A stretch of DNA of 28,344 nt, taken from NCBI GenBank assembly GCA_900552475.1, contig USAC01000020.1:1-28344 (forward strand). The letters run 5' to 3'. The number at the start of each line of letters is the position of its first letter. Positions within the stretch are counted from its first letter, which is position 1. Shown here piece by piece: positions 19,933 to 26,144 of this stretch. The stretch is from an uncultured Eubacteriales bacterium. GTDB taxonomy: Bacteria; Bacillota; Clostridia; Oscillospirales; Oscillospiraceae. A program made the translations under genes and the position numbers. The notes beneath the pieces are model-generated. The model saw only the letters and a list, made by a program, of their open reading frames with translations. It was not told where the DNA came from and ran no database searches.

Positions 19933-20192
19933 GAATCCTTGAAGAATTTTGGTACGGCAACATCGAGCCAACCGAGTATGACACATCCTCTTGCAAAGAA
20001 TACAAGAAACTGTTGGAGCTGATTTGCAGGAATGAAGAAAAACTCCAAGCAACCATGACAGACGAACAGAAAGATTTATTCGAGAAGTACGCAGACTGTG
20101 TGCAAGAATATCAAACCATCACGGATTGTCTAATCTTCCAGAACAGCTTTAAGCTGGGCGCACGAGTGATGTTAGAGGTCATGGAAGAATAA
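19929..20192 (+). CDS. Small DUF6809-like protein
   Basis: The 87-residue acidic helical protein begins MRILEEFWYGNIEP, contains EEKLQATMTDEQKDLFEKY, and ends FKLGARVMLEVMEE. This is the pattern of DUF6809 proteins that travel next to TnpV in Clostridial elements. The function is unknown. The 4-bp overlap with tnpV (ATGA) points to coupled translation. Confidence 0.75.
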   Translation: MRILEEFWYGNIEPTEYDTSSCKEYKKLLELICRNEEKLQATMTDEQKDLFEKYADCVQEYQTITDCLIFQNSFKLGARVMLEVMEE

Positions 20193-20203
20193 CCGAATAT
20201 TGC

Positions 20204-20245
20204 AAGCGGGACTTGCGCTCCAATGGGGTGCAAGTCCCGCTTTAA
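20204..20245. terminator. Hairpin between convergent DUF6809-like and RES genes
   Basis: A 13-bp stem (20204-20216 and 20230-20242) has a 13-nt loop. TTTAATTCTA follows on the plus strand. It is placed to end both transcripts. Confidence 0.75.
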
Positions 20246-20258
20246 TTCTACACTTATT

Positions 20259-21386
20259 TTAGAGAGTAGGAATCGTCCAATCACGGTGCCAATTGGCAAA
20301 CAAGTACTTATCAAATTCAAAGAACTGCGTTTCGGTGTACGGGAAGAAGTGGTTTTTCGTTCCTACATTGTTTATGTAAGGAGTCGATAAAGCTCTAAGC
20401 TCATATGTTTTATAGAGTTGGCAAGGCAGTAATTGTTTGAACAAGGCAAAATTGAATGATGTGCCTACTTCTAAGTGTTGGCATATCTCAGAGAGACTTT
20501 CTTCTCCATTATATTTTGCAAACAAAACTAAATTTACACCAACATTGCAGGCGAGCAATTCACTTGGTATTTGTTTTGAGTAATAGGTTATACCATCCAG
20601 TTTTCTTCTCTTGCAGGCAAGCATAAGCATCTGTGGCAAGATGTACTCAGACTTAAAATTACGATTTGTTTCCTCAACTTTATACGAAGTACAAAGAGTC
20701 AGTACAAAAAGTTTCAAGAGACTAATAACATAATTCTCATTTTCTGACTCACTCAAAGTATTTTCACTTTCGTTAAATGCATATAAGGCGCTTATCGAAA
20801 CAGTCAAGTTTAATACTTTTTGGGTATTATCCAAAAGAATAGGTGCGACATTGAAACGATGATCCGCTGGACATCCCATCTCCACCCAACAAGCGTAAGA
20901 TGAATTGCCCAAATACAAACAAGGCAATCCCGGTATACTAAATCGTTCACTTTTGACAATGTGACGCTTGTTGAAAGGAATATGCAGCATATCTTCTGAC
21001 GAGAACTCAACAACATTCTCAGACAATCTTGCTCGGAAAAACTGTACCTCAGAATAATCTGGTCCCCCGCCAGGGAACGCAATACTACTGTTAATATCCG
21101 TAATTGCCGGAGCTGCATCATTAAACTCATCAAGCATTTCGTTCACGATAAGTTGTGCATCAACCAGATCTCCCTGATAGTACAGAATGATAGATGAAAT
21201 AATCTTTTTACGGTATTCTTTAACGGCAAGGACAATTTTATCGGAAGCTCCGCATCTTTCTAATTCAAAAACAAGGTCAGCAAGTTTTTCGACTATTCCA
21301 GGGTAATATTCATTATCTCTTTTAACAACAAGCGGCATTGCATATTTCTGAAAATCAATTTTCTCTATCCAAGGATAAATGCTCAT
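20259..21386 (-). CDS. RES-domain protein with a helical N-terminal region
   Basis: The protein is 375 residues from the ATG at 21386, with AAGGA just upstream; the frame is open about 23 codons further. Residues about 115-200 show the RES pattern: FFRAR (R118), RFSIPGLPCLYLGNSSYACWV with R148 and Y158, and E169. RES enzymes degrade NAD+ or related nucleotides and are known as toxins. Residues 1-95 are mostly helical; Pfam has HEPN-like domains placed before RES, but I cannot confirm that here. The C-terminal 170 residues are unassigned. It is leftward and divergent from the R-M operon, with its own promoter. A defence or toxin role is inferred. Confidence 0.65.
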   Translation of the reverse strand: MSIYPWIEKIDFQKYAMPLVVKRDNEYYPGIVEKLADLVFELERCGASDKIVLAVKEYRKKIISSIILYYQGDLVDAQLIVNEMLDEFNDAAPAITDINSSIAFPGGGPDYSEVQFFRARLSENVVEFSSEDMLHIPFNKRHIVKSERFSIPGLPCLYLGNSSYACWVEMGCPADHRFNVAPILLDNTQKVLNLTVSISALYAFNESENTLSESENENYVISLLKLFVLTLCTSYKVEETNRNFKSEYILPQMLMLACKRRKLDGITYYSKQIPSELLACNVGVNLVLFAKYNGEESLSEICQHLEVGTSFNFALFKQLLPCQLYKTYELRALSTPYINNVGTKNHFFPYTETQFFEFDKYLFANWHRDWTIPTL

Positions 21387-21481
21387 AATCTTCCTTCTTT
21401 CTATTCGCAAACGCAGTATACATACTGAAAGTACGTCAATAACGCAGAATATCATTTATAAGTTACCCAATGGGTGGTTTT

Positions 21482-21511
21482 ATTATAGCATATATGTGAA
21501 GCATTCAACAA
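21482..21511 (-). promoter_or_regulatory. Promoter of the RES gene
   Basis: On the minus strand, TTGTTG (21506-21511) and TATAAT (21482-21487) are 18 bp apart, with a TGC extension. An 11-bp palindrome ACCCAATGGGT (21465-21475) lies just downstream, near the start of transcription, and could be an operator. Confidence 0.6.
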
Positions 21512-21530
21512 CTGCTAATGTATCATTTTG

Positions 21531-21559
21531 TTGATTTCCTCACGCTTTCGTGATATGAT
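21531..21559 (+). promoter_or_regulatory. Promoter of the Xre/R-M operon with an operator-like palindrome
   Basis: TTGATT (21531-21536) and TATGAT (21554-21559) are 17 bp apart. The spacer contains TCACG-CTTT-CGTGA (21540-21553), ideally placed for repression by the Xre protein encoded first in the operon. Autorepression is inferred. Confidence 0.65.
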
Positions 21560-21586
21560 AATTCTTAATGTAAGGAGGGACTCGCT

Positions 21587-21796
21587 ATGGCTGTAACATA
21601 CAAAAAGTTATTTCACTTGCTGATCGACAAGGGTATGACGAATGCCGAGCTGATGGAGAAAGCGGGTTTTAGTGCCAATATCATTACCCGTATCAAGCGT
21701 GACAATTATATTTCTCTCGATAGTATTGAGAAGATTTGCAAAACTCTTGGTTGTGGGGTTGACGATATTTTAGAATTTACGGATGAGGAGAAATAA
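21587..21796 (+). CDS. Xre-family DNA-binding regulator
   Basis: The 69-residue protein is a single Cro/C1-type helix-turn-helix (GMTNAELMEKAGFSANIITR, then IEKICKTLGCGVDDILEF). AAGGAGG lies 9 nt before the ATG at 21587. It is 2 bp from the methyltransferase gene. Small Xre controllers of this kind delay restriction after an R-M operon enters a new host. It lacks the ParS/MbcA-type extension seen in antitoxins of RES toxins, so it is better seen as an R-M controller. Confidence 0.88.
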   Translation: MAVTYKKLFHLLIDKGMTNAELMEKAGFSANIITRIKRDNYISLDSIEKICKTLGCGVDDILEFTDEEK

Positions 21797-21798
21797 AA

Positions 21799-23847
21799 AT
21801 GGCTAAAAACACAGTACAATCCGTTGAACCGAATATTGCCGACTTGGTGAATGGCTGGCTCAAATCATATAAAGTGGATTATAAATTGGAGCAGGAGTCC
21901 TTGAACACGGAAATCGATCAAGCCCTAAATGATTATTTTTCCAAGAACGGCGGCAAGGGCGGCAATCGCCCTGATGCAAAGCTACTCCTACAAGCCAATG
22001 ATGGGAAATACTATCCGATTTTGATTGAATACAAAGGATACAAAGATAAACTTGTAAAGCTGGATGCTGAAGGAAATGTTGCAAACAGAAACGCAAAGAA
22101 CCAACCTGATTATACAAATATCAACTCTTATGCGGTGAACGGTGCAGTTCATTATTCTAATGCGGTTCTGCACTACACAAGTTATACGGATGTTATCGCC
22201 ATTGGCGTTACGGGCTACAAGGATGCTAGCGGGAAGCTAAAACATTTGATCGGCGTTTACTACGTTGCCAAGAGCAATTTTGGCGTTGGTCAAAAGGTTG
22301 ATGAATATACCGATCTTTCTTTTTTGAAAAAAGAACACTTCTCTGCATTTATCGAAAAGGTCAAACAATTATCGCTCCCTCAGGACGAAATTGAAAAACT
22401 AAAGGAACGCAGAGAACAGGAAATTACTGCAAGCCTTGTTAAGCTGAACAACGACATTTTCAAGAGCGAAAAGGGTCTGAGTGAGAATGACCGTGTTTAT
22501 CTTGTTGTTGCTTCTATTATGGCTACCCTTGGCGATGTGGAGAACAATGTATACCCGCTTACCAAAGCTGATCTGAAATCGTCCAACGAAAGAAATAATA
22601 CGGACGGCGATATTATGATTCGTAAAATCGAGTCCTTTCTGGATGCCAAAAAGCTCCCTAAAGACAAGAAAGACCTGATTGTGCGAACACTGCAAAACAC
22701 ACTGACTACCGACAACATCAACAGAGCAGAAGATGGCGAAAGCCAGTTGAAACGAGTATTTATCAAGATTGTTGACGACCTTGGCGTTTACTACAAAATT
22801 GGCTTAAATACAGATTTTACTGGGAAGCTGTTCAACGAAATGTATTCATGGCTTGGCTTCACACAGGATCAGCTCAATGATGTGGTTTTAACACCGCCCT
22901 ATGTTGCGACCCTTCTGTGCCGCCTTGCAAGAGTAAATAAAGATTCTTTTGTGTGGGACTTTGCCACTGGCTCGGCAGGTCTGCTGGTAGCAGCCATGAA
23001 TGAAATGTTGGCTGATGCCAAGAAGAAAATTAAGTCGCCCGAAGAATTGGCACGCAAGTCAGCGGAAATTAAAGCAAACCAGTTATTGGGTCTGGAGATC
23101 CTGTCCAATGTTTATATGCTCGCTGTTCTCAACATGATTATGATGGGCGATGGCAGCTCCAATATCTTGAACAAGGACTCTTTGAAGTTTGATGGTCATT
23201 ATGGTTTCGGCAAAACTGATGAGAAGTTCCCTGCGGACGCATTTATTTTGAACCCGCCATACTCTGCGGAGGGCAACGGAATGATCTTCGTTGAAAAGGC
23301 TCTTTCCATGATGGACAAGGGCTATGCTGCTATTATTATTCAGAACTCCGCAGGTTCTGGTAATGCAGTTGAATATAATAAAAGCATTTTAACGCATTCA
23401 ACTCTTCTTGCCAGTGTTAGAATGCCTATCGACTTGTTTGTTGGTAAGTCAAGTGTTCAGACGCATATCTATGTTTTTAGGATTGGCGAGGCGCATCAAA
23501 AAGATGACATTGTAAAATTTATTGATTTCTCCAATGATGGATACACAAGATCTGCAAGAAAGAAGTCAACAAACAATTTAAGAGATACTGATAATGCTAA
23601 GGAAAGATACCAAGAACTCGTCAATTTAGTCCGTTTCGGGAAAAGTAAGATGAGTATCTTCACTGAACAGGACTATTATGAAGGAGTTATTGATCCGGAA
23701 AACGGAGCCGATTGGAATCAAACTTCACCTATTGATACAAAACCGACGGTAGAAGATTTTAAGAAAACTGTTAGTGATTACCTTGCTTGGGAAGTGTCTA
23801 CACTTTTGAAGAATCAGCCTTCGGAGAATGAGCGCCTGGGAAAATGA
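21799..23847 (+). CDS. Fused nuclease-N6-adenine methyltransferase (R-M subunit, BcgI-A like)
   Basis: The 682-residue protein has a C-terminal type I-style adenine methyltransferase: SAM motif DFATGSAGLL from residue 387 and catalytic NPPYS from residue 485. The first 200 residues are not a plain HsdM N-terminus. They carry NRPDAKLLL (P58, D59) and ILIEYKG (E77, K79), spaced as in PD-(D/E)XK nucleases. Restriction and modification are therefore likely in one chain, as in BcgI-A (about 640 residues). No hsdR is nearby. The downstream S gene overlaps by 4 bp. The family and S-subunit dependence are established for BcgI; enzymatic activity here is inferred. Confidence 0.85.
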   Translation: MAKNTVQSVEPNIADLVNGWLKSYKVDYKLEQESLNTEIDQALNDYFSKNGGKGGNRPDAKLLLQANDGKYYPILIEYKGYKDKLVKLDAEGNVANRNAKNQPDYTNINSYAVNGAVHYSNAVLHYTSYTDVIAIGVTGYKDASGKLKHLIGVYYVAKSNFGVGQKVDEYTDLSFLKKEHFSAFIEKVKQLSLPQDEIEKLKERREQEITASLVKLNNDIFKSEKGLSENDRVYLVVASIMATLGDVENNVYPLTKADLKSSNERNNTDGDIMIRKIESFLDAKKLPKDKKDLIVRTLQNTLTTDNINRAEDGESQLKRVFIKIVDDLGVYYKIGLNTDFTGKLFNEMYSWLGFTQDQLNDVVLTPPYVATLLCRLARVNKDSFVWDFATGSAGLLVAAMNEMLADAKKKIKSPEELARKSAEIKANQLLGLEILSNVYMLAVLNMIMMGDGSSNILNKDSLKFDGHYGFGKTDEKFPADAFILNPPYSAEGNGMIFVEKALSMMDKGYAAIIIQNSAGSGNAVEYNKSILTHSTLLASVRMPIDLFVGKSSVQTHIYVFRIGEAHQKDDIVKFIDFSNDGYTRSARKKSTNNLRDTDNAKERYQELVNLVRFGKSKMSIFTEQDYYEGVIDPENGADWNQTSPIDTKPTVEDFKKTVSDYLAWEVSTLLKNQPSENERLGK

Positions 23848-25007
23848 CAGCCTCACTTAATGAGAAATTGCGGACAGTTAAGTGGGGCAAATACAAAACA
23901 AGTGAATTATTTCAGCCGCAAAAGATTACCAATATGTTATCCAAGGAAGATTTATCAGAAAAATTCAACTTCCCGGCATATTCTTCCGAGTCTACCAATA
24001 ATGGAATAATTGGATATACTGATTCGCCTGAATTTATATGCGACGATGAACACCCTGTTTTTGTTACATTTGGAGATCACACATGTTCTTTCAATATTGC
24101 TACCAAAAGTTTTTCGGTTCTTGATAATGTGAAGGTGTTGTTGCCAAGTATTCATAACATCCGTTGTTTATTGTGGATTATTACAGCTTGGCAAAAGCAA
24201 ATTCCTAATCTTGGGTATGCACGACATTGGAAAATAGCAAAAAACTGCATCGTAGAACTTCCCACCAAAGACGGCGAAATCGACTTTGATTTTATGGAAT
24301 CATTTGTAGCTGAGCTGGAAGCTCAGCGGGTAGCTGAGCTATCCGCCTACTTAACAGTAAGCGGATACGACAATTATGAATTGTCGGCTGAAGAGCTTAG
24401 CGCTCTTCAAAGATTTACTGAGCTCGACGATGATAATTGGGGCACATATACCGTAGGCAATCTTTTTGAAAAAATAGCAACAAAAAAATTGCCGTACAAG
24501 GCGAAGGAATTACCCAAGCAGCCCACAGACGATTATGTTCTTCCTTGTCTCACATCAAGTTTCCAAAATCAAGGATTGAACTATTATGCACCCAAAGCCG
24601 GAGCAACTGTATTGAACAATGTAATTTCTATTCCTTCTAATAGTGATGTCTACAGAGCATATTATCAGACAAGAGATTTTACTGTTTTGTCCGATGCTTA
24701 TGCTATTCGCTGGAAATCCGAGGAAATTGAACTCTCCCCGAATCAATATCTGTTCATGGTCATGTGCATTAACAAAGTGACCGACCTGCCGATTTATTCT
24801 TATAAGAACAAGCTCGGCGGCTGGAATGTTGTAAAAACCAAAGAGATTAGATTGCCCGAAAAGAATGGCAAAATTGATTTTGCTTTTATGGATACTTTCA
24901 TATCCGCCATCAAAAAACTGGCAATCAAGGAAGTTGTACTTTATAGTGATCGAAAGATCGCAGCAACAAAAGAATTGGTTTCAAAAAACAATCAACTGAA
25001 TAGCTAA
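23844..25007 (+). CDS. R-M specificity subunit with two target-recognition domains
   Basis: The 387-residue S protein is built from two similar halves. Each half opens with a WGKYKTSELF or WGTYTVGNLFEK stretch. Each ends with LPTKDGEIDFDFMESFVAEL or LPEKNGKIDFAFMDTFISAI, then a helix. Two TRDs imply an asymmetric bipartite recognition site, which cannot be read from sequence. Its length is close to BcgI-B (about 340 residues). ATGA overlaps the methyltransferase stop. The linker between the halves is encoded by DNA with four consecutive hairpins. A terminator follows directly. Confidence 0.88.
   Translation: MTASLNEKLRTVKWGKYKTSELFQPQKITNMLSKEDLSEKFNFPAYSSESTNNGIIGYTDSPEFICDDEHPVFVTFGDHTCSFNIATKSFSVLDNVKVLLPSIHNIRCLLWIITAWQKQIPNLGYARHWKIAKNCIVELPTKDGEIDFDFMESFVAELEAQRVAELSAYLTVSGYDNYELSAEELSALQRFTELDDDNWGTYTVGNLFEKIATKKLPYKAKELPKQPTDDYVLPCLTSSFQNQGLNYYAPKAGATVLNNVISIPSNSDVYRAYYQTRDFTVLSDAYAIRWKSEEIELSPNQYLFMVMCINKVTDLPIYSYKNKLGGWNVVKTKEIRLPEKNGKIDFAFMDTFISAIKKLAIKEVVLYSDRKIAATKELVSKNNQLNS
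24309..24409 (+). repeat. Four consecutive inverted repeats in the S-gene linker
   Basis: Hairpin 1: GCTGAGCT/AGCTCAGC (24309-24327), part of an 11-bp GTAGCTGAGCT direct repeat at 24306 and 24330. Hairpin 2: 9 bp with one mismatch (24342-24350/24357-24365). Hairpin 3: CGACAATT/AATTGTCG (24368-24386). Hairpin 4: TGAAGAGC/GCTCTTCA (24389-24409). All four lie between the two recognition domains. Confidence 0.75.
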
Positions 25008-25013
25008 GCCAAA

Positions 25014-25050
25014 GGCGATCAACCGTAAAAAGTTGGTCGCCTTGTTTTGT
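25014..25050 (+). terminator. Terminator of the R-M operon
   Basis: A 10-bp stem with one G-T pair (25014-25023 and 25032-25041) has an 8-nt loop. TTGTTTTGTT follows. It begins 7 bp after the S-gene stop. Confidence 0.8.
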
Positions 25051-25077
25051 TATTACATAGCAAAGCCGAGCACCCAT

Positions 25078-25116
25078 GTCAACGGTCGAGATGAACGGGC
25101 TTCGCCCGCCGTTGAC
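25078..25116. repeat. Nested inverted repeat in the non-coding region
   Basis: GTCAACGG (25078-25085) pairs with CCGTTGAC (25109-25116). Inside, CGGGC-TTC-GCCCG (25096-25108) abuts the right arm, and the left side has a 10-nt bulge. A further imperfect hairpin lies at about 25150-25180. No gene is convincing in 25050-25210. Confidence 0.6.
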
Positions 25117-25213
25117 AAGTTCGCCCGTCTCCGCTGTATGGTAATCAAGGGGGCGACAGCAAAAAGTGCTGCCACCCCTGTTCATAAAAAAGTTGCAATT
25201 ACGATGCCAAACA

Positions 25214-25242
25214 TTGACAATCGGTGTCGCTGTTTGTATAAT
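25214..25242 (+). promoter_or_regulatory. Consensus sigma-A promoter upstream of a non-coding region
   Basis: TTGACA (25214-25219) and TATAAT (25237-25242) both match consensus exactly and are 17 bp apart. It is the best promoter in the window, yet no convincing gene starts for the next 500 bp. Confidence 0.85.
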
Positions 25243-25248
25243 GATGTC

Positions 25249-25506
25249 GTGGAAGTTTGTCCACACATAAAAACTGAATAAGAATGTTCAAACATATTTT
25301 ATGAGAGTCGGATTTGTCCGACACGGTATTGGTACACCGGAAGTGCCGAACTGCTCCACCATGCCTTTGGTTCTGTTGGCGGGAGCTGTACGAAGCAGAA
25401 CCCGACTTTGAATTTTTAAAGCCGATTACATAGAACATCACTTTGAAGCGAGAGCCATGCTCCCGCCGATTTCTGATGTTTTGTGTAATCGGCTCTTTTT
25501 GTTTTG
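25249..25506 (+). ncRNA. Candidate structured RNA of about 255 nt with intrinsic terminator
   Basis: From a predicted start near 25,249 four stems can be drawn. Stem 1: GTGGA/TCCAC (about 25249-25264). Stem 2: GTCGGA/TCCGAC (25307-25322). Stem 3: GGTTCTG/CAGAACC (25369-25375/25396-25402). Stem 4: a continuous 21-bp stem with two G-T pairs (25420-25440/25474-25494), then CTTTTTGTTTTG. The loop of stem 3 holds GGCGGGAGC (25378-25386), an exact complement of GCTCCCGCC (25459-25467) in the loop of stem 4, so a kissing or pseudoknot contact is possible. A 36-codon frame from 25301 has no ribosome site. Role is unknown; it could be a mob leader or an antisense/trans RNA. Confidence 0.6.
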
Positions 25507-25588
25507 TCATTTTTCCAAAACACAGTTCAGCTCCGAAAGCGTGAACTTGAAAAATCGGCGAAAACGAAAAGGCTGGGTAGCGTAGAGC

Positions 25589-25675
25589 AAGATTCTACCA
25601 TGGGTCCAAATTTCGCCTATCGCTCATTTTGCCCTTCATGGAATCTTGTTGGGGAGTGCCTTCCCCAAACCCTGC
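25589..25675 (+). other. Candidate origin of transfer (oriT)
   Basis: Just upstream of mobC, TTGGGGA-GTGCCT-TCCCCAA (25649-25668) is followed directly by ACCCTGC. This layout, an inverted repeat then a CCTG|C-type nick site, resembles oriT of MOBP relaxases, with the cut predicted between 25674 and 25675. A second, imperfect inverted repeat (AAGATTC...CATG at 25589-25602 with CATGGAATCTT at 25637-25647) flanks it and could bind MobC. Position supports the call; nicking is inferred. Confidence 0.6.
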
Positions 25676-25745
25676 ATCTGTTCTGCTTTCGCAGAAGCGA
25701 CGGCATCCGCCGACCAACCATTTTCACAAATGAAGGAGGAACCGA

Positions 25746-26144
25746 ATGACCAAAACCTACAACACACCGAAGCGAACCCACATCGTAAAAACCCGTTTGG
25801 ACGATGAAGAACACTCCGACTTTCTCCGCCGCTTGGAGATTTACGACATGAACCAATCGGAGTTTATCCGTGAAGCAATCTCCGGCGCAACCGTCAAACC
25901 TACCATCGTGGCAACATTGGTCAGCGACGATCTGCTCGCTGCTGTCGGCAAGCTGACCGCTGAGTACGGAAGAATCGGCAACAACCTAAATCAGATTGCC
26001 CGACACCTCAACGAATGGCGTAGTCCTTATCCTGCGATGGCAAAGGAATTACAGGATGCCGCCGCTGATCTCGCCACTCTGAAATTTGAAGTGATGAAAA
26101 AGGTAGGTGATGCTGTTGGCAACATTCAAGCATATCAGCTCTAA
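25746..26144 (+). CDS. mobC: Mobilisation accessory protein MobC
   Basis: The 132-residue protein has an N-terminal ribbon-helix-helix-like region (THIVKTRLDDEEHSDFLRRL, MNQSEFIREAI) for DNA binding. The family hallmark GRIGNNLNQIARHLNE lies at residues 75-90. MobC helps the relaxase open oriT. AAGGAGG lies 6 nt before the ATG. It overlaps the relaxase start by about 35 bp, so the two are made together. Confidence 0.92.
   Translation: MTKTYNTPKRTHIVKTRLDDEEHSDFLRRLEIYDMNQSEFIREAISGATVKPTIVATLVSDDLLAAVGKLTAEYGRIGNNLNQIARHLNEWRSPYPAMAKELQDAAADLATLKFEVMKKVGDAVGNIQAYQL

Noticed and set aside
20259..21796. RES gene plus Xre gene as a RES-Xre toxin-antitoxin pair
   Set aside because: The genes are divergent, the Xre protein lacks the ParS/MbcA-type region of such antitoxins and it is joined to the R-M genes, as controllers usually are.
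24306..24409. CRISPR-like array
   Set aside because: The hairpins differ from one another, lie within an S gene and are not direct repeats with equal spacers.
21799..25007. Ordinary type I system with a missing hsdR
   Set aside because: Less likely than a BcgI-like arrangement because of the N-terminal PD...ExK residues; not fully excluded, since the element continues beyond the window.
25301..25411. 36-codon frame inside the predicted RNA
   Set aside because: It has no ribosome site and overlaps several stems; translation is not supported, though it cannot be excluded.
25199..25510. 103-codon minus-strand frame in the non-coding region
   Set aside because: It runs antisense through the promoter and hairpins, has no family pattern, and its start has no clear ribosome site.
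25504..25749. 81-codon plus-strand frame overlapping the candidate oriT
   Set aside because: It reads straight through the inverted repeats and nick region into the mobC ribosome site, so it is probably a non-coding artefact.
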